64,000 nt of DNA from Mauremys mutica (lineage: Eukaryota > Chordata > Testudines > Geoemydidae). Below the pieces are notes generated by a model. The model was not told the origin of the DNA and ran no database searches. It was given only the letters and a program-made list of their open reading frames with translations. Both the position numbers and the translations under genes were made by a program. The stretch covers positions 3,313,501 to 3,377,500 of the forward strand of contig NC_059084.1 of assembly GCF_020497125.1 (NCBI RefSeq), given 5' to 3'. Shown here one piece after another: positions 54,065 to 63,636 of this stretch. The number at the start of each line of letters is the position of its first letter. Position 1 is the stretch's first letter.

Positions 54065-57000
54065 CTGTTAAAAAGAACAGAAATGAATATGAAGTCCAAC
54101 TTAAAATCCACATTAAAGAGTGAGAGGGAGGATGCAGTGCTTGGTCCCAGACCCAGTCCCACTGCATCAACATGGAGCCCCCTGGCCATAAACGGGTTTA
54201 TTTCCTGGCAAATTCTCCTTTTCTCCCCAAACATCTAGGCAGGGGACAAAAGGGAGCAGAGGTGACAATCACTCAAGCTCAGAGACACATTTCAGGACCC
54301 ATATCTCCAATTGTTCTTGAGGCAGCACTGCCTGCTAGCAAATGGGGGGGTATTGTTCTGGTCATCCCCATCTCAATGTACAGGGTGCAGAGGAGACATC
54401 TGACGGAGCCATCACTGCTGGCCAGCCATGTTACACCTCCTGAAGCTTCCCAATTCAGGGGGCCCCCAAGCTGACATCCTGCAGCAGACCCTGGAACTGG
54501 TGGCATAGCATTGTATAAAGAACTTTAAAAACCCCAGTGTGCTGGAAAAAGCCTGAGGGCTACACTAGAGGCACTACATCGGCATAGCTGCACCACTGTC
54601 GTGTGTCTGGTGAAGATGCTGTATGCTGACGGGCAAGAGCTCTCCCGTTGTCATCATAAATCTGCCTCCAGGTGAGGCGGTAGCTATGTCAGTAGGAGAA
54701 GCTCCCCCACTGCCACAGTCCTGTCCACACCAGCATTAGGTCAGTGTAACTTACGTCGTTCTGGTGGGTGGCTTATGCACACCCCATGGGTGGCGTAAAT
54801 TCTACCCAAGTAAGCGGTAGTGTTGACCTGGCCTGAATAAAGACAGTACTCCCGGCTCCATAGCAGGAATCACTACGGGGAGTGGTGTAGGAGAGGAGAC
54901 TATAGGGGAGCTCCCCGCTCTCCCAGTCCCAGCCTCTCCTAACTAGGAAAAGGTGTAGAAGGATTTGCTGGCTGGTTGCCATTGAGTGTGGATTGAGATC
55001 TGAGTTGAATTCCACAGCAGAGTGGCTATAATATACTCATGCTGGGGAGTCCCTCCAAGTCAGCCATCTCCTTTGTGATGGAGACCTGTGCTTGGCGTAT
55101 TAGGCAGTTCTAGCATGGAGGCTCGAACCAAAGAACTGCAGAACACGGTAAATTCTCCTCAGAGGGCACTGCACTTACCCAGCTGCCTCCATCTCCACCC
55201 TCATCTGTTTCCTCCTCTCCTCATCGATGGGGTAGAAGCAGAATATGGCCATGGCAATGAGCAGCAGGGTTATTGGGACAGGGGCCATGAGTATCTGCAG
55301 CGTGAGGATGACAGAGGGGTTGTGTGTGCAGTCACTGGCTCTGTAACCTGCAAAACTGAAGAGAAGCACAATAAAAAAAGCACCAGCTTTCAGCCATGGA
55401 AACACTGGCCTTCGTTTCCCCTAGAAACAGGAGCCCCTGGGCAGAGTGCTGGCAATGGCAAAGCTTGCACACACCACAGTCACGGCAGAGAACTGGAAAG
55501 GAGCAAACCGCGACTTCACTCGCAGGTTTGCTGAGCAGGAAGTGCTGTGGGGAATGGCATCGGAGAGCTGGCCATAGGACACTGCCAGCTAGTCCAGTTC
55601 CAGCCACCTCCAGCAGGAGGTGCTGTGGGGAATGGTGTAGAATGCTGGCCCTGGGGAGCTCCCAGCTAGTCCAGTTCCAGCCACCCCCAGCAGGAGGTGC
55701 TGTGGGGAATGGTGTAGAATGCTGGCCAGCTGTTCCTGTTCCAGCCTCTCCCACGGGGTACCTGTGAACCCAGTGATAAATAGAAAGTAGATTTTGAGGC
55801 CTACTGTAGGCTCATTGTTGATATCCCCAAGGAGAGTCCTCCTGCAAACTTGTTGAAGAAAACATAGAACGAGTAGAAAAAAGCTTCCAGGTTTAGATGG
55901 TTCGGGTTCTTCAGCCTGAAATCATCCACCGCGTCTGGTAGCATGGACCTGGGGATGAACAGCCTGGTAAAGGTGCTAGTCAAACACAACACTGCCGCCT
56001 GCCCTGGTTCTCTCCTGTTAGCATTGCCGGGTTTTGACACTGCAGCCCTCCAGCACTGGCCAAAGCTTTGGACTATGATTTGGGGAAAAAACATAGTAGG
56101 ACCCAGGTTTTCAAGACTGCATGTGCACTTATGTGCCTAAGCTGAGCAATTGCTCTACCTGCATGTGCAAATTAGGCATGCAAATCTGTGCACATATTTG
56201 CATGAGTCTGGACATTGGGCCTTGGATGCTATTTTGCAGGAGGCAGTACAGGAGAGAAGGTAAGTGTTTTGCAAAATGAAAGCAGGGCCACATGCGTGCA
56301 GCTAACTCGGCGTTTACACTGTTCGCAGACTGACGCAATGCCGGTGCTGTACAATCACTCAGTGACACACAAACCTCTCTGTCTAATGCCACTCACCCCC
56401 ATGACAAATGTGCCCATCCCCCTTTGCTCTGGAATTTGGCCACGCAGATGAACGCAACCACGTCTAGGCCTTTATCAACCAGGCTTCCCAACAAACTCTC
56501 CCTCCCCTGCACTCAGTGGGTAGGTCTACACTACGGGGGAAAATCGATATAAGATACGCAACTTCAGCTACGTGAATAACCTAGCTGAAGTCGAAGTATC
56601 TTATATCGAATTACCTACCGTCCTCACGGCGCGGGATCGATGTCCGCGGCTCCCCATGTCGACTCCGCTACCGCCATTCGGGTTGGTGGAGTTATGGAGT
56701 CGACATGAGCGTGTTCGGGGATCAATATATCGCTTCTAGATGAGACGTGATATATCGATCCCCGAGAAATCGATTGCTACCCGCCAATATGGCGGGTACT
56801 GAAGACGTACCCAGTTTGTTCCTCCTACCAACCTAGCTCTTTAACCGTCCAGGAACGAGCAGCCCCAGCCGTGGCTTGGCGAACCGCTCCACTCACCAGG
56901 GTAACAAGTAGAGGACAGCCATGCTGCATCCCGCTAATACCACCATGAAGACGAAGACCAGGAAGTTGTGACTCACTACCGTGATAACGATGAGGGCAGG

Positions 57001-60000
57001 GATAATTAACTACAGCAGAGAGAGAGAAAAGTGCTTATGCTCCCTTTGCTCTGCATGTGTGTGGCTCTCACGCCCCAGGACCCAAAGACCATGCTCCCCG
57101 CTGTCTCCATGCAAATGCCTCCTCGGCTCACAAATACCTACTATGGACTAAACCTCACTTCTCCCACCAGAGCTGCCTGCATCAGAGGCCTGCAAGTCCA
57201 GTAGCAGCTCTGCATCAATGCTTGGACATGAGACTATTTCTGATATTTCGGTGCCCCCTCTGTGGTCTAATACTCTATGGAAGCTCCTCGGGGCAGGGAC
57301 TGCATGTCTCCTTCCTGTGTTCTGTGCAGCCCCCTGAGAGCACGGACGGAGCTCGACAGGTGATAACATAATGCTGCATTAATTACTAGAACTCATGAGT
57401 GCCATAGGAACCCCCAGAGGAGCAGAAATCAAATACGATTCTAGCGTAGAAGGGAGCATGGTGCCATGGTCAAACTGGGAGTCTGGATTCCTGGGTTCCG
57501 GCTCTGCCATTCTCACTAGATAACCTTGGGTGAGTCACCTAGATCCAGATTTACAAAGGGATTTAGGTGCCTAAAGATGCAGATAGGCACCCCAGTGGGA
57601 TTTTACAAAAGCACCTAAGCAGGTTGGGCGCCTGACTCTCATGACTGTCAATGGGAGTTAGGCACCTAACCTGCCTAGGTGCTTTTATAAAATCTCATTA
57701 GGTGCCTGTCTGCATCGTCAGGTACCTGAGTCCCTTTGTAAACGTGGCCCCTAGAGGTGAGCACCCACAATGGGGGCCAGGCTTTGAGCAGAGCTTAGCA
57801 CAGTAGATGCAGCCCTAAGGGAGCATCCCAGCTCCCACTGACACTGACTGCAGGTGTGGACACAGACCCCTAGGGCTTGATCTTGTGAGGTTTGGGGTGT
57901 CCTCAGCAAACCCTGACCTCCCTGGGAAAAGTCCCTGCACAGCCCCACGTCCATTCCTTCACCTCCCTGCGCCTTAGCTGTACCCGTTGCATGGGCTAGC
58001 AGGAGGACAAGTTAATTAACCTGAGGGGTGGAAGGCTCTAGGGAGGTGGGTCACACGTGGCCCATCAGGGTAATCCGCTGGCGGGCGCAAGACAGTTTGT
58101 TTACATTGACTGTCCACAGGCACGGCCACCCACAGCTCCCAGTGGCCACGGTTCGCCGTTCCCGGCCAATGGGCGCTGCGGGCTGCAGGGAAGGGCTGGC
58201 TCATGGGCCACGGGCTGCCCACCACTGCTCTAGGGGAATGCAAAGCATTAATCACCTCTTCTTACTCTCCCTGGGTATTAAGGACACCGAACAAACAGCC
58301 CTGTGAGACTCCAGGGCAGTATGGGGGAGGGGAAGGGAATCATGCTGCAGTCGCTATACTGGTCCCTGCCCGGGCTGTGGCCGATCGGTTTTACACAAAG
58401 CTGAGCGTGCGTAGCAGAGGGATCGCAGCAGAGCAGACAGGGCATCTCCATGCTGCACGTTCTCTGCTCTCCCTGCACCGAGCTGAGCCTGTGTGATTAG
58501 CCCAGGAGGCCTTTCAGCCCGGTGCCATTTTCAGCCAGCCCTCCGGGGCGGTGCTGGTGCCAGCGAGCCCGCCGCGTCCTGGAGGTGGCTGCGCTGGGGT
58601 GTTTGCTGGGGAGTCTCGTGGAAGGGCGCTGGGTCAGACTTTCGCCTTCCCCATGGGCATGTGTTCCACAGCGGGGGGGTGGAGGGGCCCTAAAGAGGAG
58701 GGGCTCACAGAGGCACCAGTGCCAGCTCTGTTTGGCAGGAGACACTCCAGGGAATGGGGCAGAACTGCTTATGGACACGCTCATCGCTACCCCGGTGGGG
58801 GCCACATGCAGCAGGGGTCCCTGCAAGGAACGGCACAGGTGGGCTGGGGAGGGGCTTTCAGTTACTCCAGTGCCAGCCCCTCCCAGCAGCAGGAGCTGTA
58901 GGGAGCAGGGTAGGAGGGCTGACGGGGGGCAGGGTGCCCAGTCCCAGCCTCTTCCAGAAGGAGGCGCTGCGGGGTGCAGGGCAGAAGTGCTGTAGGAATT
59001 TCAGTTTAAATATCGATGTAAAGCCAGAGGCCAAAGGAAACTCACCGATAGGCCCACGAACACGGCGGGTTTTTTCCCAAAACGCACCAGGAACCACTGC
59101 CAGAAGGGAATGGAGAGCGAAGCCACGACCTGGGGGAGACAGAGCCACAGCGGGAGACTCAGCAAGGCCTTCCAGGCCCCTCGGAGCACCCCCCAGAGAC
59201 ATCCATGTTATGGCACGGGGGCCACGGGCAGCAAAGATACCGAAATCCATCAGACCGGCCTTGGGCACCGTTACCCCCTTTCCCTGGAGGCTTCAGATCA
59301 ACCTCTGTCATGCGAGGTGAAAGAGTGGGAGGGGCCCTGGATAGGTGGGGGTTTGACCCCTCCCTTGAGTACACTATGGGGCACCATTGGCATCAGCGAG
59401 GGGCCGTGAGGGGAGACGGGTTCCGCTGTGTAGACGTACCAGCATGATGAGCATCAGATGCTGGAACCTCCCAGCCAGCCCAGCAGCGTGTGTGCAGAAA
59501 AAGGCAAAGATCCCCTGAGCGATCTGGGAAGGGAACATACAGACGCTCAGCGCTTAGCTCCTGGGCCTGCTCTCCAGCCCCGAAGGAGCCTGCAGCGTAG
59601 CAAGCTGGGAGGTCAGGGGGTTCTTTGCTGCTCCTCACCAGCTGGCTGGAGATGCCTGTTCCGCCTGCCCCCCACTCGCATACACTGACCCCCCATCCAT
59701 TTCTCCAGGGGTCTCAGAACCCACCTGTGGAACGCAGTTCTCAGCCAGTCCCAGCCTGCACTTCGTATCACCAGGCCTTCATCTCCCACCGCCTCCCGGG
59801 GGCGGTTTCATTTTATTTTAATTTTAAAGCCATAAAAGCTCCTGTGAGTTCTGTGCTGGTGAAACGAGTCAGACCAGCCGCCCCATGGACCCAAATTCTC
59901 TCTTTGCTCATGGAGCAGGCACATCATGGGAGCAAACGCCCCCCTAGCACCTGCCAATGTGCCCTGGATAGACCCTCCCCACAATCAGGGGGTGTTCACT

Positions 60001-63000
60001 CTCTTTGCCCATTCACTCCTTGGTCTCTCTGCCGAGGCTGCCGGCTAGAGGTAGGTGAGGTGGTTCCTAGGATACCAACACTCATCCTTGGGGAATGTGA
60101 CGGAGAATACGGGACTCGTGATGACCAAGAGGCCACCTAACAGTGTCTCGCGGGAACACCTCTCACTCACTGCAGACCTGAGATGGATTTGAACCCGCAC
60201 CCTAGAGTTAAAGGCTCTGCCCAGGAGCTCTCCTGGCCTATTGACGCCCTCGGGGGTCTCATCACCACAGTCCCACAGCAGGGGCAGCTGCAATGGGGGA
60301 TTGTCTTGGTGGGCAGGGATGGGAAAGGTGGAGCCAGGGGCAGGGCACAGCCTGTCCCACGGGTGGTGAAAGCCCCAGGAGTCTGTGCAGGTCCCGCCTT
60401 GCCTCTTCCCCCACAGCTCGTGTGTTTCAAGCTGCCGGTCCCCCTCCATCCCCCTACACCTCGGTGACCTGCTTCTCCTCCTTCTTCAGATACTTCTGCC
60501 CCAGGCCGTGCGGGAAGAGCCCAGCTGCCGCCCGCGCTGCCGTCACCCCTCTCTCCACGCCGGCCGGGGCCGCCATCGTACCTGGAAGGCCAGGGACATG
60601 AAGAGGAAGCCACCCAGCAGCCAGGCGTAGGGCAGGTGTCCCAGGATTATCCGCAGGCTGTGACAGAAGGGCAGCTGGGTCCTTCCCAAGGGACTGAGGG
60701 GCCCTGCAGGGGTGAGAGGGGAACTGCTGCAGAGTCACCCCCAGCCCCACCCCACGGTTCGTGTTCAAGCCCAGAGCCGCAAACACCAGCCCAGGCCGCC
60801 TCGCCACTGACGAGGCCTTCGCCATGCTCGGCCCGGCCCCCAGCCTGACCGGGGTGCTGGCCGGCCTTGCCGTCCCGCGGTCTCGTGTTTCCTGCTGCCT
60901 TCCCAGCCGAGGGCAGCAGCCTCCGCAGAGCCGCTGCAAACTGGATGGTGGAGGAGGCTGGAAAGCAACAAGCCACCAGCTCCCACGACATCGCAGGCTG
61001 GTGAAAATCGTGAGACTGAAGCATGCCCCATGCCCCTCGACCTGCCTCCGTCCCACCCACAGGCCAGGCACGGTGTCTCCCGACAGCCCGCCCAGCCGGC
61101 AGAGTCCCAACTCCCTCCCCCGCAGGACTTGCACCCATCCCCCAGAGCCGCGGCCACAGGGCACCTCCCAACCATCACAAGAGGAGCCAGAGGAGGGACC
61201 TAACCAGGCTGCTCCTTCACTCCGAGGAAGAGAATCAGGCAGGCCATGCAGTAGAGCGAGCCCAGGACCACGGAGGCGATCACGTACGCCCTGCGCTGGA
61301 AGACAAGAGCCGAGGCAGCCGTCACAACCTAGGCGCTGGCTGCAGGGAGCACAGACGGCGCTCTCCCACCCCGAGCTCTGCAGCGGGGCAGGGAGCAGAC
61401 GGCCAGGTGCTTACTGTGTTCTCCAAGGTGTCGCTGAGCCCCGCGGAGGTGCTGTTGTACAGAGTCCCATTGAGCACGCTGCAGCTTTTCATCATGCTGG
61501 CGTGGTACCCGCCGACTATCTGCCCCTGGATACCCGAGCCGACCAGCGTGCTGAACACCTCCACCCCCATTCCTGCCAAGAGCCAGGACAGATGGGAGAG
61601 GGGTCAGTCAGCCTTGCGGCCTGAGCCTCAGAGCAGATCCCCTAGGGAAAGGGAGGCCAGCATGTGCCTTGCAAACTAACGTATTGGCTTTGTGTGCCCG
61701 AAAGGTAGGGTGACCAGACAGCAAATGTGAAAAATCAGGAGGGGGGTAATAGGAACCTATATAAGAAAAGGACCCAAAAATCGGGACTGTCCCTATAAAA
61801 TCAGGACATCTGGTCATCCTACTGAAAGGGTAAGACTGCCCTCTGGTGGCTGCTCACAAAGCAGATAAGAGATCTACTGTTTCTGCCTGCTCTAAAATTT
61901 CCCCCTTCACTCCAGTGGTAGAGGGCCTACATTTTGGGAACTGAGGGGCTAGGAGCTGGTCCTGGTTCCCCATGGGAGTTGTTTGTCTAATAAACGCTTC
62001 TACGCAGAGACTTTTTACAGGAACCAGCCCCAGGCCTGTGTGTGTTCAGGATAACCACACCCCGTGCCCTGTGATATTGCCTGCGCCGTGGGTGGGCTGA
62101 TTTAACAAACGAAGAACTTCTTCTAGGGATGCCACGTGCCCTGAGAGTGAGATCCAAGCCATCAGGGCGTCCCTGGTTAACACTGCAGCCCAGTTATTGT
62201 TTAGCTACAATAACATGGGGATCCCAAGTAGGGGATTTTTTTTTCTCCATTTTATAACGTATCAGGTCAAATTCACACCCGGCGTGACCCTATTACAAAC
62301 CCAGATTCAGAGACAACACCCCTCTGGCCTGGAGTGAGAAGTCACACACTGGAAGGACACACCGGCCTGGGACCGTGAAGGAAACCCTGCATCCGGGCAC
62401 AGACACTTACTGTAGGCAGTGGCCGAGTCCCGGTCTCGCTGATTCCCTCCCAGAAACATGGTCAGGGAGGAATATGGCACATGATAGCACTGGGGAGAAA
62501 AACAGCTCAGATACCAGACAACTCAGCTGCTTCTCCTCTGTCTGATCCTGGGATCCCCTGTCTCTCACATCCCACCCTCTTGGGGCAGACACCCCCCTCC
62601 CCTCCCGGGAACACCTCTGGTGACGTGAGCCCCTTGCAGGAGCTACCACCACAGAGAACAGATGTGAAAACTAAAACTAGTGCCCTGGTTCACGATGGCA
62701 CTATATGACCAACCAGATACCATGCCCTACAGCGCCCCCTGCTGGGAATAGCTGGGATGGGAAGAACTGTGAGCTCCACCCCACCCTACAGACTGACCTC
62801 CACCAGAACCAGTTACCCTCTACCATGCCCTACAGCGCCCCCTGCTGGGAAAGTCTGGGGCCAGAGCAGCTGTGAGCTCTGCCCAGAGCCAGTGGTCTTT
62901 TAGCGTTCCCTACAGCACCCCCTGCTGGGAGAGTTTGGCACTGGAGTTGCTGTGAGCTCCCCTACAGGTTGAGTTCCTGTTCTCGAAGGGCCACTCGGGC

Positions 63001-63514
63001 ACCCCCAGCATAGCAGAGATTCTGGTACTTGCAGGCAGTGGCAGGCGCCTGGCATTCCTGGGTGACCCAGCCCCTGCTCGCGTGACCTTGCATGCACACT
63101 CCGTGCGAGCTCACGCCCCCAGAACGTGCCATTTTGAAGAACATGCCACTCCACCCCTGCTGGCATGACCTCGCACACACAGCGTGCTCCAGAATGGCAT
63201 CCCTCATCTGTGATATGGGAAACAAACACATCCGGCTTTGTGTCAGTCCCAGGCAGGGGACAAACCATTTAGAAACAGGATGGTCCAGCTTAAAACAGGA
63301 CAAGCGGCCTGCCTAGCCTGTTCTCTGCAGCAAGGTGAAGACGGCTCCGGGCATGCTTAGCCGCAGGCACTGTGTCCTTACACTCATGCTTGTCTGGAAG
63401 AAGCAGTACATGGTCAGGTACCAAAGGAACTTGAGGGAGACAGGCATGGCGTGCGAGGGGGTGGACCAGACCAGGCAGTAGAAGACCACCCCGAACGGCG
63501 TGGAGGAGACAATC
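54034..63514 (-). CDS. MFSD2A-like transporter (5' end off window)
   Basis: MFSD2 proteins are major-facilitator carriers; MFSD2A is the sodium-dependent lysophosphatidylcholine (DHA) symporter of brain endothelium and retina. Ten exons, 63382-63514, 62411-62489, 61415-61572, 61205-61295, 60582-60703, 59440-59523, 59046-59129, 56897-57009, 55805-55948 and 55179-55355, join in frame with GT-AG introns to code about 394 residues from around TM4 to the C-terminal tail. Landmarks are SLSIPFWQWFLVRFGKK, LLPWSMLPDAVDDF, FFYSFYVFFNKFAGGLSLGI, FAGYRASDC and FYPIDEERR. An extracellular loop has two N-glycosylation sequons (NGT, NST) and a Cys that could pair with Cys of YRASDC, as in MFSD2A. It resembles MFSD2A more than MFSD2B, but the locus differs from MFSD2A's in mammals. 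The first exons are beyond 64000; the terminal exon at 54034 is only a candidate. Confidence 0.9.
54557..54834. mobile_element. Inverted-repeat DNA element (MITE) near 3' end of MFSD2A-like gene
   Basis: The left end is AGGGCTACACTAG and the right end GTAGTGTTGACCTGGCC, imperfect inverted copies. Inside are the arms GACGGGCAAGAGCTCTCCCG and TCAGTGTAACTTACGTCG. I recognise the family from turtle and crocodilian genomes; the superfamily is not assigned. Confidence 0.7.
55179..55355 (-). CDS. MFSD2A-like exon J
   Basis: This 177-nt exon codes FAGYRASDCTHNPSVILTLQ, the last transmembrane helix and FCFYPIDEERRKQMRVEME, and ends phase 2 before gtaagt. Confidence 0.95.
55536..55755. repeat. 77-78-bp tandem repeat, about 2.8 units
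   Basis: Units start at 55536, 55614 and 55691, each beginning CAGGAGGTGCTGTGGGGAAT or a close variant and ending TAGTCCAGTTCCAGCC. The third is internally shortened. It lies in the intron between exons I and J. Confidence 0.9.
55805..55948 (-). CDS. MFSD2A-like exon I
   Basis: This 144-nt exon completes W, then codes SMLPDAVDDFRLKNPNHLNL and EAFFYSFYVFFNKFAGGLSL. An apparent in-frame stop at its end lies on the gt donor and is intronic. Confidence 0.95.
56513..56815. mobile_element. Multi-hairpin inverted-repeat element
   Basis: The termini CAGTGGGTAGGTCTACACTA and TACTGAAGACGTACCCAGT are imperfect inverted repeats. Three internal palindromic arms follow: GATATAAGATAC with GTATCTTATATC, ATGTCGACTCC with GGAGTCGACAT, and GGGGATCAATATATCG with CGTGATATATCGATCCCC. 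There is no open frame. It is a turtle-type MITE; the superfamily is uncertain. Confidence 0.8.
56897..57009 (-). CDS. MFSD2A-like exon H
   Basis: This 113-nt exon codes LIIPALIVITVVSHNFLVFV and FMVVLAGCSMAVLYLLP plus two bases of Trp: two transmembrane helices. Confidence 0.92.
57275..57395 (+). repeat. Dispersed repeat fragment
   Basis: GGAAGCTCCTCGGGGCAGGG and a TAATTACTAG end match the family at 33905-34078. Confidence 0.5.
57455..57540 (+). mobile_element. MIR-type SINE fragment
   Basis: GAGTCTGGATTCCTGGGTTC, CGGCTCTGCC and CCTTGGGTGAGTCACCT are a short MIR-like core. Confidence 0.55.
57543..57750. mobile_element. Long-palindrome MITE
   Basis: The left half (CAGATTTACAAAGGGATTTA, GATGCAGATAGGCACC, ATTTTACAAAAGCACCTAAG) is repeated in reverse complement on the right (TAGGTGCTTTTATAAAAT, AGGTGCCTGTCTGCATC, CCTTTGTAAACGTGG), with the centre near 57645. 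The whole element is one imperfect hairpin. A related fragment lies at about 34873-34953. Confidence 0.88.
58044..58227. mobile_element. hAT-type MITE, internally deleted
   Basis: The right end CTGCCCACCACTG mirrors the left AGGTGGGTCAC; the first bases of the left terminus are lost. The octamer ctctaggg flanks it at 58036-58043 and 58228-58235. The interior has CAGCTCCCAGTGGCCACGG and CCGGCCAATGGGCGCTGCGG. Confidence 0.85.
59046..59129 (-). CDS. MFSD2A-like exon G
   Basis: This 84-nt exon codes VVASLSIPFWQWFLVRFGKK and PAVFVGLS, the most diagnostic MFSD2 motif in the window. Confidence 0.95.
59440..59523 (-). CDS. MFSD2A-like exon F
   Basis: This 84-nt phase-0 exon codes IAQGIFAFFCTHAAGLAGRF and QHLMLIML, aligned with the FVLFCTYTLGFRNEFQ region of MFSD2A. 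Confidence 0.92.
60582..60703 (-). CDS. MFSD2A-like exon E
   Basis: This 122-nt exon codes a cytosolic segment and GHLPYAWLLGGFLFMSLAFQ, the start of the second six-helix bundle. Confidence 0.9.
61205..61295 (-). CDS. MFSD2A-like exon D
   Basis: This 91-nt exon codes RRAYVIASVVLGSLYCMACL and ILFLGVKEQP, a transmembrane helix followed by the GVKEQ cytosolic turn. It has no ATG, so a start-to-stop ORF search misses it. Confidence 0.92.
61415..61572 (-). CDS. MFSD2A-like exon C
   Basis: This 158-nt exon completes the AYRM motif, then codes GVEVFSTLVGSGIQGQIVGG and an extracellular loop with NGT and NST sequons and one Cys (KSCSVL). Confidence 0.93.
61706..61821. mobile_element. Short inverted-repeat element (TAGGGTGACCAG family), copy 2
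   Basis: The ends TAGGGTGACCAGA and TCTGGTCATCCTA are inverted repeats, each ending in TA, which suggests a Tc1/mariner-like TA target. The 116-bp body includes AAATCGGGACTGTCCCTATA. It is the same family as 24763-24884. Confidence 0.8.
61836..61849 (-). promoter_or_regulatory. CTCF-consensus core
   Basis: CTGCCCTCTGGTGG on the + strand reads CCACCAGAGGGCAG on the - strand, a full match to the CTCF core consensus CCASYAGRKGGCRS. Confidence 0.6.
62411..62489 (-). CDS. MFSD2A-like exon B
   Basis: This 79-nt exon codes CYHVPYSSLTMFLGGNQRDR then DSATAY, a block strongly conserved in the MFSD2 family. Flanks are tctccccag and gtaagt. Confidence 0.92.
62730..62928 (-). promoter_or_regulatory. Three tandem CTCF-like motifs in a repeat
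   Basis: CAGCGCCCCCTGCTGG occurs at 62730-62745 and 62833-62848, and CAGCACCCCCTGCTGG at 62913-62928. In reverse complement they are CCAGCAGGGGGCGCTG or its one-base variant, near-ideal CTCF cores. Each lies in a unit with GTGAGCTC and CTACAG, spaced 103 and 80 bases apart. Confidence 0.55.
63382..63514 (-). CDS. MFSD2A-like exon A
   Basis: The acceptor gcccctgcag precedes 63514. The exon codes IVSSTPFGVVFYCLVWSTP, SLKFLWYLTMYCFFQTSMS, a transmembrane helix pair, and ends phase 0 before gtaagg. Confidence 0.88.
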
Positions 63515-63636
63515 CTGCAGGGGCAAGAGATGATTTGACACAAGCACTGAAGCAAAGTGCGAGTCGGGTTTATTCCTGCCTCATGCACTGGCCTCCTTTG
63601 CTGCTCGCCATGCCACAGGTCATCCGCTGCAAGATT

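Noticed and set aside
56516..56600. Naming the 56.5-kb element as a specific published family (for example Chompy)
   Set aside because: I recall turtle and crocodilian MITEs of this style but cannot verify the name or superfamily from the sequence.
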